From Spirochaetaceae bacterium (lineage in GTDB: Bacteria; Spirochaetota; Spirochaetia; SZUA-6; Bin103), in the NCBI GenBank assembly GCA_028818385.1, contig JAPPNY010000039.1, forward strand, positions 1 to 36,830: a stretch of DNA of 36,830 nucleotides, read 5' to 3'. The notes beneath the pieces were generated by a model, which saw nothing but the letters and a program-made list of their open reading frames with translations, was not told the DNA's origin and did not search any database. A program made the position numbers and the translations under genes. Positions 8,561 to 18,055 of the stretch are shown here, in pieces. How positions within the stretch are numbered: position 1 is the first letter of the stretch; every line of letters begins with the position of its first letter.

Positions 8561-8634
8561 CGTGCCCAAGAGGACTCGAACCTCCGACCTCTAGATCCGC
8601 AATCTAGCGCTCTATCCAGCTGAGCTATGGGCAC
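8561..8634 (-). tRNA. tRNA-Arg(GCG)
   Basis: Minus strand, 74 nt. Acceptor GTGCCCA/TGGGCAC with discriminator G, D-arm GCTC-AGCTGGATA-GAGC, anticodon stem CTAGA/TCTAG enclosing TTGCGGA, T-arm GGAGG-TTCGAGT-CCTCT. The loop places G at position 34, so the anticodon is GCG, reading CGC and CGU, with G37. Most bacteria use an ACG anticodon (deaminated to ICG) for these codons, so this is an uncommon isoacceptor. All stems pair perfectly, which argues against a degraded gene. Confidence 0.93.
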
Positions 8635-8644
8635 TCAGTCTGTC

Positions 8645-8730
<86 letters not shown>

Positions 8731-8755
8731 CGGCGGCTGCCCGTCAGCCGCTGTG

Positions 8756-8841
8756 CGGAGAGGGTGGGATTCGAACCCACGGAGCCGCAAGGGCTCAACG
8801 GTTTTCAAGACCGTCTCCTTCGTCCACTCGGACACCTCTCC
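8756..8841 (-). tRNA. tRNA-Ser(TGA)
   Basis: Minus strand, 86 nt, acceptor GGAGAGG/CCTCTCC with discriminator G, anticodon loop CTTGAAA in stem ACGGT/ACCGT giving TGA, reading UCA (and UCG by wobble). First gene of the array, directly downstream of a strong promoter. CCA is not encoded. Confidence 0.95.
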
Positions 8842-8864
8842 GATTCTCGGGAACCGAAGACCCG

Positions 8865-8894
8865 ACTATAGGGACGCCGCGCCGTTTCTGTCAA
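8865..8894 (-). promoter_or_regulatory. Sigma-70-type promoter of the tRNA/SRP array
   Basis: Minus strand TTGACA (8894-8889), 18-nt spacer, TATAGT (8870-8865), ending 23 nt before the tRNA-Ser(TGA) 5' end. It has a perfect -35 and a near-perfect -10, as expected for stable RNA. It resembles the tRNA-Leu promoter at 31909-31938 (TTGACG, 18 nt, TATAGT). Confidence 0.8.
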
Positions 8895-9041
8895 ACGCGG
8901 CATCCGCAGGTTCCGGCAACGAAAGCGCGGCCGCCGTTCGGTGCGCTTGCCTTTCGATGACCCGCGAAAAGCCGCGTCCTGACGGCCGGCCGTTCCGCAC
9001 CATCTCCGTGGCGTCGACGCCCGTGTGCTATCGTTGGGGCC

Positions 9042-9503
9042 GTGGTGACCGCGGAAGTAGGCGACGGCGACTCCGGGCGCAGGAAGCGGCGCAAGGAAAA
9101 GAAGGCCGAACAACGGCTCGCCGGCGGCGTCGCCTGCACGTTCGTGTTCGGCGGGCTGTGGGTGATCACCGGCGCCTGGTTCTGGCTCTTTCCGCTGGCT
9201 TTCGTCGGCCTGGCTCCCACCATCGAAGGCCTGTTCGCCCTCAGGCGGGTGCGCGCCGAACGCGCGAGCCAAGTGCCGAAGGAGCCGGACCACGAGCACG
9301 AGGTCCTGCGCATCGCGCGGGCTCAGGGCGGCAGGATCACCGCCTCGGTGATTGCCGTCGAGTCATCGCTGTCGCTGGCGGAAGCCGAGCGGGTGCTCGA
9401 CGGGATGGCGCGCGGCGGACACGCGACGGTCGCGGTGACCGACGACGGACGCGTGGAGTACGAGTTCCGGGAGTTCCTGCCGCCGGCTACGCGACGGTCG
9501 TAG
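9042..9503 (+). CDS. small membrane protein with C-terminal winged-helix-like domain
   Basis: 153 residues from GTG (a second GTG follows directly, so the start may be one codon later). A very basic N-terminus (RRKRRKEKKAEQR, about 13-25) is followed by two closely spaced hydrophobic segments (about 28-45 and 48-66) with a short turn. The C-terminal half (about 85-148: EHEVLRIARAQGGRITASVIAVESSLSLAEAERVLDGMA) looks like a small winged helix of the kind that follows two-helix domains. The family is not recognised with certainty. The stop codon TAG is also the first three bases of the inverted-repeat element. It is divergent from the tRNA array and precedes gyrB. Confidence 0.7.
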   Translation: MVTAEVGDGDSGRRKRRKEKKAEQRLAGGVACTFVFGGLWVITGAWFWLFPLAFVGLAPTIEGLFALRRVRAERASQVPKEPDHEHEVLRIARAQGGRITASVIAVESSLSLAEAERVLDGMARGGHATVAVTDDGRVEYEFREFLPPATRRS

Positions 9504-9593
9504 CACCCCATCAAACTGATGTCGACGGGTGACAAAAGGTGGCTACCCGGGCTTCAAGCGCACTGCCCCAAACTACAGTTTGGTGGGGTGCTA
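9501..9593 (+). repeat. Structured inverted-repeat element, copy 1 (93 bp)
   Basis: Begins TAGCACCCCATCAAACTG and ends CAGTTTGGTGGGGTGCTA, an 18-bp terminal inverted repeat with one mismatch. The interior has GTCGACGGGTGAC, an inner CGGGT/ACCCG pairing and the core GGGCTTCAAGCGC. The right arm holds a small palindrome, CAAACTACAGTTTG. Copy 2 is at 20319-20448. The first TAG is the stop codon of the upstream gene. It carries no coding capacity, so it is REP- or MITE-like; strand is arbitrary. Confidence 0.85.
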
Positions 9594-9670
9594 GCGCCGC
9601 CGCCGGATCGTGCGGCCGCCGTCCCGCCGAGAACCCGTCGCGAAACGCACAAATCCATGTTCGGTTTCGG

Positions 9671-9699
9671 TTTACTTTTCTTCGGCGACCCCTTAAGCT
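9671..9699 (+). promoter_or_regulatory. Possible gyrB promoter
   Basis: TTTACT, 17-nt spacer, TAAGCT, in a locally AT-richer stretch about 70 nt before the gyrB start. A GTTTAC / GTAAAC inverted repeat (around 9670 and 9722) flanks it and might be an operator. Weak match, so tentative. Confidence 0.3.
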
Positions 9700-9726
9700 A
9701 TGGGGGTTTAGCAGCCGAAACAGTAA

Positions 9727-11667
<1,941 letters not shown>

Positions 11668-11769
11668 CCGGCCGCCGGCGTCCGCGGGCGGCTCCGAAAC
11701 GTCCGCCACGCGGCGCGCCGGCACACATCACCGATTCGGGAGGGGCATCTCACATGGCGAGGAGGGTAC

Positions 11770-14241
11770 ATGGCTGAGGAGTTGAGCAGCCGCGTCATAC
11801 CGCGGCAGGTGGAGGACGAGGTTCGAACGTCCTACCTGACCTACGCCATGTCGGTCATCGTCAGCCGCGCGCTGCCCGATGCCCGCGACGGCCTGAAGCC
11901 CGTGCACCGGCGGCTCCTGCACGCGATGAACGAGATGGGGCTGCGTGCGGACCGGCCGTACCGGAAGACCGCACGCGTCGCGGGTGAGGTCCTGGGAAAG
12001 TTCCACCCGCACGGTGAGCAGGCGGTCTACGACGCCCTCGTGCGCATGGCGCAGGATTTCTCGCTGCGCTACCCCGTGGTCGACGGCCAGGGCAACTTCG
12101 GCTCGATCGACGGCGATCCGCCGGCGGCGATGCGCTATACGGAGGCGCGGCTGGCACCGATCGCGCAGGAGATGCTGGCCGACATCGGCAAGGAGACGGT
12201 CGACTTTCAGCTCAATTACGACGATTCGCTGGAAGAGCCCGTGGTGCTGCCGGGCGCGTTCCCGTTCCTGCTGGCCAACGGTGCCTCAGGCATCGCGGTG
12301 GGCATGGCCACCAATCTGCCCCCGCACAACCTGCGCGAGGTGGCGCGCGCGGTCGCCGCCTACATCGACAACCCCAGGATCACGATCGACGAGCTCATGC
12401 GCTCCATCACGGGTCCGGACTTCCCGACCGGCGGAATCATCTACGGCCGCGACGCCATCGCCGAGGCATACCACACGGGGCGGGGGCGGATCCCCATCCG
12501 CGGCCGCATCGTGTTCGAGACCCTCAAGTCCGGCCGGGAGGCGATCGTCGTCACGGAGATCCCGTACCAGGTCAACAAGGCCAACATGGTCGTGCGGATC
12601 GCCGACCTCCACCGGAACCGGCGTATCGAGGGCATCGCCGACTTGCGAGACGAATCCGACCGGCGCGGCATGCGCGTCGTGATCGAGCTGAAGCGCGGCG
12701 CGAACCGCGACGTTACGGTCAATCAGCTCTTCGCGCACACGCAGTTGCAGATCACGATGAGTGTCAACGCCCTGGCCCTGGTCAAGGGGCAGCCGCGCGT
12801 GCTCGACCTGAAGAGTCAGATCGAACTGTACGTCGACCACCGCCGCGAGGTGGTTGTCCGCCGCGCCCGCTTTGACCTGCGCAAGGCGGAGGATCGCCTC
12901 CACATCCTGGACGGCCTGAAGCTGGCGCTGGACCATATCGACGAAGTGATCAGGATCATCCGCGGCTCGCGCGGGACCACCGAAGCACGCGTCGGCCTGC
13001 GCGAGCGCTTCGAGTTGAGCAAGAAGCAGGCCGACGCGATCCTGGACATGCGGCTGCAGCGTCTGACCAGCCTTGAGGTCGAGAAGGTCGAGGCCGAGAT
13101 CGTCCAGGTCCGCGAATTGATCGAGTCCCTCCGTGAACTGCTAGGCGACCGGAGGAAGATCCTCGCGGTGGTGAAGCGCGAGCTGGCGGACATCGCCCGC
13201 AAGTACGGTGACGACCGCCGCACCGAAGTGGTCGCGACCCCGATCACGGACATCGACCTGGAGGACCTGATTCCCGAAGAGGACGTCGTGGTGCAGATCA
13301 CCAACCGCGGGATCGTCAAGCGGTTGCCCGTGGCGGCCTTTCGCCGGCAGTCCCGGGGTGGCAAGGGCAGCTCCGTGGCCGTGGCCGGCAACGACTTCGT
13401 GCGGCACCTGTTCATCGCATCGACCCATACTTACATCCTGTTCGTAACGGACACCGGCAAGTCGTACTGGGTGCGGGTCCACGAGTTGCCGGACCGGACC
13501 CGTTCGGCGATCGGTCAGGACTTGCGCTCCCTGCTCGGTATGGAGGCGGACGAACAGGTCACGGCCGTGGCCTCCCTCACGGAGTTCGACCGGGACACCT
13601 ACCTGTTCATGGCGACCTCCCGCGGCGTCGTCAAGAAGGTCAGGACCACGGACTTCGCCAATGCCCGCACCCGCGGGATCGTCGCGATCAACCTGGATCC
13701 CGACGACCGCCTGGTGTCCGCGATGCTCACCGATGGCAGCAGCGACGTCGTGCTGGCCACCCGGTTTGGCTACGCGCTGCGCTTCTCCGAGTACGGGATC
13801 CGCTCCATGGGCCGCGCGACCCGTGGCGTCCGCGGCATGCGGCTGCGGCCCGACGATGCCGTGGTCGGCGCGGTTGCGGTCGACCACCACCAGCGCTTGT
13901 TCGTCATCTCCGCGAACGGTTACGGAAAGCGGATAGCGTACAGCTCTTTCACACCGCACGGGAGAGGCACGATGGGTCAGATTTGCTACAAGACCCACGA
14001 CAAGACCGGTCTGGTGGCGGGCATCACCTCGACCCACGCCGATGACGACGTCGTGTGCATCACCGAGCAGGGAAAGGTGCTCAAGGCGACCTCCAACGAG
14101 GTACCAGTGCAGGGCCGGAACAGCTCGGGCGTCCGCGTGGTCCGCATCGACCCGGAACATCCGGTAGCGGGCATCGCCCGCGCGGCGCAGGAAGACGAGC
14201 CCGAAGGTCCGACTCTCACGATCGGCGCACCCGGCGAGTAG
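11770..14241 (+). CDS. gyrA: DNA gyrase subunit A
   Basis: 823 residues. Winged-helix cleavage domain with catalytic tyrosine Tyr123 in AMRYTEARL. The quinolone-contact region reads [20 protein letters not shown] (76-95), so the residues equivalent to E. coli Asp82 and Ser83 are Glu83 and Gln84, while Asp87 is kept as Asp88. The coiled-coil gate and a six-bladed C-terminal domain with the GyrA-box variant QSRGGKG (about 530) identify GyrA rather than ParC. AGGAGG stands directly before the ATG. The acidic tail ([16 protein letters not shown]) may modulate DNA wrapping. Follows gyrB. Confidence 0.97.
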   Translation: MAEELSSRVIPRQVEDEVRTSYLTYAMSVIVSRALPDARDGLKPVHRRLLHAMNEMGLRADRPYRKTARVAGEVLGKFHPHGEQAVYDALVRMAQDFSLRYPVVDGQGNFGSIDGDPPAAMRYTEARLAPIAQEMLADIGKETVDFQLNYDDSLEEPVVLPGAFPFLLANGASGIAVGMATNLPPHNLREVARAVAAYIDNPRITIDELMRSITGPDFPTGGIIYGRDAIAEAYHTGRGRIPIRGRIVFETLKSGREAIVVTEIPYQVNKANMVVRIADLHRNRRIEGIADLRDESDRRGMRVVIELKRGANRDVTVNQLFAHTQLQITMSVNALALVKGQPRVLDLKSQIELYVDHRREVVVRRARFDLRKAEDRLHILDGLKLALDHIDEVIRIIRGSRGTTEARVGLRERFELSKKQADAILDMRLQRLTSLEVEKVEAEIVQVRELIESLRELLGDRRKILAVVKRELADIARKYGDDRRTEVVATPITDIDLEDLIPEEDVVVQITNRGIVKRLPVAAFRRQSRGGKGSSVAVAGNDFVRHLFIASTHTYILFVTDTGKSYWVRVHELPDRTRSAIGQDLRSLLGMEADEQVTAVASLTEFDRDTYLFMATSRGVVKKVRTTDFANARTRGIVAINLDPDDRLVSAMLTDGSSDVVLATRFGYALRFSEYGIRSMGRATRGVRGMRLRPDDAVVGAVAVDHHQRLFVISANGYGKRIAYSSFTPHGRGTMGQICYKTHDKTGLVAGITSTHADDDVVCITEQGKVLKATSNEVPVQGRNSSGVRVVRIDPEHPVAGIARAAQEDEPEGPTLTIGAPGE

Positions 14242-14285
14242 GCTCTTGGGCGCCATGTTCCGGAGTGGCATGGTCCCCAGTGGCA

Positions 14286-14315
14286 TGTTTCACGTGGAAC
14301 GTTCCACGTGGAACA
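14286..14315 (+). promoter_or_regulatory. Double parS site
   Basis: TGTTTCACGTGGAACG (14286-14301) overlaps by two bases CGTTCCACGTGGAACA (14300-14315). Both match the near-universal bacterial parS consensus TGTTTCACGTGAAACA closely, and the second contains the perfect 14-bp palindrome GTTCCACGTGGAAC. ParB should load here as a CTP-dependent clamp. The pair lies between gyrA and parA, about 2 kb from dnaA. Confidence 0.9.
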
Positions 14316-14330
14316 TGAGGCGTCCGCGGT

Positions 14331-14359
14331 TTGCCCGCACGCCACGCACTCGCTATCCT
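14331..14359 (+). promoter_or_regulatory. Probable parA promoter giving a very short leader
   Basis: TTGCCC, 17-nt spacer, TATCCT, ending 11 nt before the parA ATG. Transcription would start about 5 nt before the ATG, which fits the absence of a Shine-Dalgarno sequence. The promoter is 15 bp from the double parS site, so ParB spreading could repress it. Confidence 0.5.
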
Positions 14360-14370
14360 GTGCGCGCGTT

Positions 14371-15123
14371 ATGGGCCGCCGATTCGCCTTTGCCAACCAG
14401 AAGGGCGGCGTCGGCAAGACCACCACCACCGTCAACCTAGGGGCCTATCTGGCTCTTTCCGGACGGAAGGTCCTGGTCATCGACTTCGATCCGCAGGGGA
14501 ACGCCACCAGCAGCGTGGGCGCGGACGCTTCACCGTCGATCTACCAGGCCGTGATCGGCGCCGTCGATGTTTCCGAGGTCATCGTCACCACCAGCATTCC
14601 CGGATTGTCGATCGCGCCCGGCGGTATCGAGTTGAGCGGCGCGTCGGTCGAGTTGGCCGACGCACACGGCCGCGAGGGATACCTGAAGCGCGTGCTCAAG
14701 GGAGCTACCGCGCCGTTCGACGACGTTCTCATCGACTGCCCCCCGTCGCTCGGACTCTTGACGATCAACGCCCTGGTGGCAGCCACGCACGTGGTCATTC
14801 CCCTCCAGTGCGAGTACCTCGCGCTGGAGGGGCTGGCGATGCTCCTTCGCACGATCGAAGGGGTCCAGCGCCGCCACAACAAGAAGCTGCGTGTCGGCGG
14901 CATCGTGTTCACGATGTACGATGGCCGCACGCGCCTGACCCATGAGGTGGTGAGAGAAGTGACCGGATACTTCCAGGACCAAGTTTTCAGAACCGTTATT
15001 CCGCGTAACGTCCGCCTGGCCGAAGCCCCGTCCCACGCGCAGCCGATTTGCGAGTACGCCCCGTCGAGCATCGGCGCCAGGAGCTATCGCCAGCTTGCCG
15101 AGGAGTTCGTGTCCCGTGTCTAA
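14371..15123 (+). CDS. parA: chromosome-partitioning ATPase ParA (Soj)
   Basis: 250 residues from the ATG at 14371 (MGRRFAFANQKGG). A longer in-frame start at 14308 would lie inside parS and is rejected. Deviant Walker A is KGGVGKTTT (about 11-19), Walker A' is VIDFDPQGN and Walker B is DDVLIDCPPSLGLLT. The C-terminal part includes VVIPLQCEYLALEGL and IPRNVRLAEAPS. A Walker-type ParA binds DNA nonspecifically as an ATP dimer and is stimulated by ParB to move origins apart. The gene overlaps parB by 8 nt. It has no N-terminal DNA-binding domain, so this is the chromosomal Soj type rather than plasmid ParA Ia. Confidence 0.96.
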   Translation: MGRRFAFANQKGGVGKTTTTVNLGAYLALSGRKVLVIDFDPQGNATSSVGADASPSIYQAVIGAVDVSEVIVTTSIPGLSIAPGGIELSGASVELADAHGREGYLKRVLKGATAPFDDVLIDCPPSLGLLTINALVAATHVVIPLQCEYLALEGLAMLLRTIEGVQRRHNKKLRVGGIVFTMYDGRTRLTHEVVREVTGYFQDQVFRTVIPRNVRLAEAPSHAQPICEYAPSSIGARSYRQLAEEFVSRV

Positions 15124-16012
15124 GCGTTCCCGCGCCAAACGCCCTGCCCTCGGTCGCGGAATCGAGGCGCTGTTGGGCGACAGCCCACCGGCCGAGTCGC
15201 CGAGCGAACTGCCGCTGGACGAGATTTCACCCAACCTCGACCAGCCGCGCACCACCTTCGATGAACGCGACCTTCGGGATCTCGCAGACTCCATCGCCAC
15301 GCACGGGGTGCTGCAGCCGCTCGTGGTTCAATCCGATGGCGCCGGCTACCGCATCATCGCCGGCGAGCGGCGCTTTCGAGCAGCGCGCCTTGCGGGACTC
15401 TCGACCGTTCCCGCCGTGGTACGCGCCACCCAGGGGCTCGAGCACCTGGAGCTGGCCCTCGTCGAGAATCTGCAGCGCGCCGACCTCAATCCGGTCGACG
15501 AGGCGCGTGGCTACCGAAGGCTCATGGAGGCCGCCGGCCGCACGCAGGACCAGGTCGCACAGCGCGTCGGCAAGAGCCGCGTCACGGTCACCAATGCCCT
15601 GCGCCTGCTGAAGCTCCCCGACGACATCCTGGCCTCGGTCGAGCGCGGGGAGCTCTCGGCCGGCCATGCGCGGGCGCTCCTGGCAGTCACCGACGATGCG
15701 TCGCGCCGAGAGCTGTTCGACCGCATCCTGGCCGACCAGCTCTCCGTGCGAGCCACCGAGAACGCGGCCCAACAGCTCCCGGGGCCGGTGCCGCCCGAGA
15801 CCGCCGGCCCCGCCGCCCCTCCTTCGCGGCCGCCCGCCGACCCCGACCTGGCGGCCCTCCAGCAACGGCTGATCGAAGCGCTCGGTACCAAGGTCGATGT
15901 CCGCGGCTCGGCGCGGCGAGGCCGGATCTCCGTCACCTACTACTCCGCCGACGACCTCGAACGCATAAGCGAGCGCATCACCGGGATGCCGGCCTCGGAC
16001 ATCCAGCCGTAG
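15116..16012 (+). CDS. parB: chromosome-partitioning protein ParB (Spo0J)
   Basis: 298 residues from the GTG at 15116, which follows GAGGAG inside the end of parA (8-nt overlap). An ATG at 15095 in frame would add seven residues. The N-terminal ParA-stimulating peptide is basic (KRSRAKRPALGRGIEALL). The ParB/Srx CTPase domain has IIAGERRFRAARLAGL (GERRxR motif, about 88-94) and LVENLQRADLNPVDEARGY. A helix-turn-helix follows (QVAQRVGKSRVTVTNALRLLKLP), then a Pro-rich linker (about 220-240) and the C-terminal dimerisation domain. Its target parS is immediately upstream of parA. Confidence 0.96.
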   Translation: MSKRSRAKRPALGRGIEALLGDSPPAESPSELPLDEISPNLDQPRTTFDERDLRDLADSIATHGVLQPLVVQSDGAGYRIIAGERRFRAARLAGLSTVPAVVRATQGLEHLELALVENLQRADLNPVDEARGYRRLMEAAGRTQDQVAQRVGKSRVTVTNALRLLKLPDDILASVERGELSAGHARALLAVTDDASRRELFDRILADQLSVRATENAAQQLPGPVPPETAGPAAPPSRPPADPDLAALQQRLIEALGTKVDVRGSARRGRISVTYYSADDLERISERITGMPASDIQP

Positions 16013-16372
16013 GCACGCGCCCGTCAGCTCAAGCGCAGCGGAGCTGGCACCTCCTCGTAAACCGCGCGCTCCCGCCTCGAACGCTTGCACCTCCTTTTCC
16101 CGTGCGCTACACTGAAATTGGTCCGGTCGTTGATAACTTGTTCATAACTCCTGAATAAGGAGTGGCCAAAGGGGGTTCTCAACATGTATCGAAACCATCG
16201 CTGTCGAGCTTTTTTCATCCGTTCGGATCTTTCGAAATAATTTCTTACCGATAAATGATCTACTTGCTTAGTACCGTTCTATCGGCTCGCCTCCGGTGGC
16301 CCTCGGAGCGTCCCTTCCGCGAAGGTCGTTCGCCGACCGCTCCCAATGGAATGTGGAGCACATGTGGATAAC
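16013..16372 (+). other. parB-dnaA intergenic region, AT-rich, with dnaA regulatory sequence
   Basis: A 360-nt gap. GTTGATAACTTGTTCATAACT (16129-16149) repeats a TTnATAACT unit. It is followed by ACTCCT/AGGAGT, a small hairpin (16147-16163). An AT-rich block lies at 16228-16272 (CTTTCGAAATAATTTCTTACCGATAAATG and on). This compositional drop in a GC-rich genome suggests the dnaA promoter or a secondary unwinding site. No confident -35/-10 pair is assigned. Two DnaA boxes lie at its right edge. No convincing gene is seen. Confidence 0.5.
16352..16371 (+). promoter_or_regulatory. Two DnaA boxes in the dnaA leader
   Basis: TGTGGATAA (16363-16371) is the exact reverse complement of the consensus TTATCCACA. 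TGTGGAGCA (16352-16360) is a two-mismatch box 11 bp earlier, one helical turn away and in the same orientation. The perfect box ends one base before the preferred dnaA ATG, so DnaA binding should block its own transcription or translation start. Confidence 0.75.
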
Positions 16373-17770
16373 ATGAGTAATAACGGCTCTGTATGGGATT
16401 ACGAGGTCTTCTGGAACGAAGCCGTCACCCACCTCCGATCCGAGATCAGCGAGCAGGAGTACCAGACGTGGTTCTCCGGAATGAGTTACGCCGGTGCCGA
16501 CGATTCCCAGGTCCGGCTGAACGTCCCCTCCTCGTTCTACCGGGATCAGGTGGACCAACGGTATCGGACGAAACTCGAGGAGTCGCTGTTGGATCTCTCC
16601 GGACAGAACCTCCGCATCACCTTCGAGATCCGCCGCACCAACGGCAGCGCGACTCCCGTCCCGGTCGAGCAGGAGACCATGCCACCCAACGCGACCATGC
16701 CACCCAACGCCGAGATTTCCTACATCCGGGCCGAACGCCCCCGCCATGCCCAGCTCAACCCCGAGTACCGCTTCTCCCGCTTCGTGGAAGGTGACGGCAA
16801 CTCGTTCGCCCTCAACGCCGCGGTGGCAATCGCCAAGAACCCCGGACGGGCCTACAACCCCTGCCTGATCTACGGTGGGGTCGGGCTTGGAAAGACCCAC
16901 CTGCTGCAGGCCATCGGCAACGACGTCTACCAGGAGTACCGCGACCTGAAAGTCGTCTACGTCACGGTCGAGACCTTCACCAACGAGTTCATCCAGTCGA
17001 TCAAGGACAAGACCGGGCACCGCTTCAAGAATCGCTACCGGTCAGCCGACGTACTGCTGATCGACGACATCCAGTTCCTGCAGGGCAAGACCGAAACGCA
17101 GCAGGAACTGTTCCACACCTTCAACGCGCTCTACGACGCGAACAAGGAGATGGTGTTCTCCAGCGATCGCCCCGTGTCCGAGTTGAAAAGCCTCCCCGAC
17201 CGCCTCATCAACCGGTTCGAGCGTGGCCTCAACATCGACCTGCAGCCGCCCGACTACGAGACTCGCATCGCCATCCTGACTCAAAAGATCGACGAGAACG
17301 GCGTTTCCGTTCCGACCGACGTGATCGAGCTCATCTGCCAGAACATCCAGAGCAACGTGCGCGACCTGGAGAAGGCCCTCATCAAGCTCACCGCCTACTC
17401 CAACCTGGTCAACCGCACGATCACGCTCGATGTCGCTTCCCGAGAGCTCAGGGAGTTCTTCTCCGCCCCCACGAACGTCTCTCTCGACACCATCCAGCGG
17501 GTCACCGCCGAGTACTTCGGCCTCAGCCAGAACGAACTGAAAGGCAAGAAGCGCACCCGTGCCATCGCGTTCCCCCGCCAGCTTGCGATGTACATCGCCC
17601 GCGACGTCACCGAACTCTCCACCACGGAGATCGGACTGGAGTTCGGCGGGCGCGATCACACCACGGTCATGCACGCCTGCCAACGCGTAGCCGAGCGCAA
17701 GCGCACCGATCCGACCCTCGATCCGGTCATCTCCCACCTGACCCGCACGATCACCCAGCGATCCCGGTGA
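16373..17770 (+). CDS. dnaA: chromosomal replication initiator DnaA
   Basis: 465 residues from the ATG at 16373 (MSNNGSVWDYEVFWNEA). The other in-frame ATG at 16346 adds nine residues but would put the DnaA boxes inside the gene; neither has a good Shine-Dalgarno. Domain I is about 5-85 and the short linker (domain II) carries a duplicated TMPPNA. The AAA+ domain has Walker A GGVGLGKTH (about 168-176), Walker B VLLIDDIQFLQGK and sensor 1 MVFSSDRPVSEL. Domain IV has the DnaA signature STTEIGLEFGGRDHTTVMHACQ, which binds DnaA boxes. Initiates replication at the adjacent oriC. Confidence 0.97.
   Translation: MSNNGSVWDYEVFWNEAVTHLRSEISEQEYQTWFSGMSYAGADDSQVRLNVPSSFYRDQVDQRYRTKLEESLLDLSGQNLRITFEIRRTNGSATPVPVEQETMPPNATMPPNAEISYIRAERPRHAQLNPEYRFSRFVEGDGNSFALNAAVAIAKNPGRAYNPCLIYGGVGLGKTHLLQAIGNDVYQEYRDLKVVYVTVETFTNEFIQSIKDKTGHRFKNRYRSADVLLIDDIQFLQGKTETQQELFHTFNALYDANKEMVFSSDRPVSELKSLPDRLINRFERGLNIDLQPPDYETRIAILTQKIDENGVSVPTDVIELICQNIQSNVRDLEKALIKLTAYSNLVNRTITLDVASRELREFFSAPTNVSLDTIQRVTAEYFGLSQNELKGKKRTRAIAFPRQLAMYIARDVTELSTTEIGLEFGGRDHTTVMHACQRVAERKRTDPTLDPVISHLTRTITQRSR
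16675..16710 (+). repeat. Perfect 18-bp tandem duplication in dnaA domain II
   Basis: GACCATGCCACCCAACGC occurs twice in a row without mismatch, giving a six-residue duplication (TMPPNA twice) in the flexible linker between domains I and III. It is in frame and probably neutral. Confidence 0.9.
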
Positions 17771-17782
17771 CCCCCGGATACG

Positions 17783-17791
17783 TGTGGACAA
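17783..17791 (+). promoter_or_regulatory. DnaA box
   Basis: TGTGGACAA, reverse complement TTGTCCACA, one change from TTATCCACA and the form preferred in several GC-rich genomes. It lies 13 nt after the dnaA stop codon. Confidence 0.65.
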
Positions 17792-17892
17792 CCACCGTAA
17801 AGACCGTGGACGTATACGGGACAAGTCGCCCCGACGCCGCGGACCGTTGTCCGGTCACGGACCATCCGCTGACGACGGGGATTGAGACCACC

Positions 17893-17936
17893 CGTTTGTT
17901 AATCAAATAAAGTACATTATTGTAATGATTTACAAG
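17893..17936 (+). other. AT-rich putative DNA unwinding element
   Basis: About 44 nt dominated by A and T (CGTTTGTTAATCAAATAAAG, then TACATTATTGTAATGATTTA) in a genome that is otherwise GC-rich. TACATTATTGTAATG contains the palindrome-like ACATTATTGTAATG. It is a good candidate for strand opening by DnaA bound about 100 bp to the left. Confidence 0.55.
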
Positions 17937-18055
17937 GATATCACCATCTTCCACAGCACCGTTCCTACCACCAACTATCTTCTCATGGTAGTTACGGAAA
18001 GACCCATCCGTTGCATGATCGGTCCGCAGGGCACCGTCAAGGAGGCGCCGACACC

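Larger units (their letters stand above)
17771..18055 (+). other. oriC: Probable chromosomal origin oriC (dnaA-dnaN gap)
   Basis: 285 nt between dnaA and dnaN without a gene. It holds one good DnaA box, weaker box-like sequences (TTGTCCGGT at 17847, TCTTCCACA at 17947) and a marked AT-rich stretch at 17893-17936. Position next to dnaA, box plus unwinding element, and parS within 4 kb all fit an origin. The number of strong boxes is low, so part of the origin may lie upstream of dnaA (bipartite). Confidence 0.65.

Noticed and set aside
8894..9041. Origin at the strand switch near 9 kb
   Set aside because: No DnaA boxes or strong AT-rich stretch found there; the dnaA-dnaN region is better supported.
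14308..14370. Upstream ATG for parA
   Set aside because: Lies within parS and adds residues without similarity; the ParA fold starts at 14371.
16184..16240. 18-residue frame MYRNHRCRAFFIRSDLSK upstream of dnaA
   Set aside because: Lies in an AT-rich regulatory gap, has no good ribosome binding site, and no known leader peptide matches.
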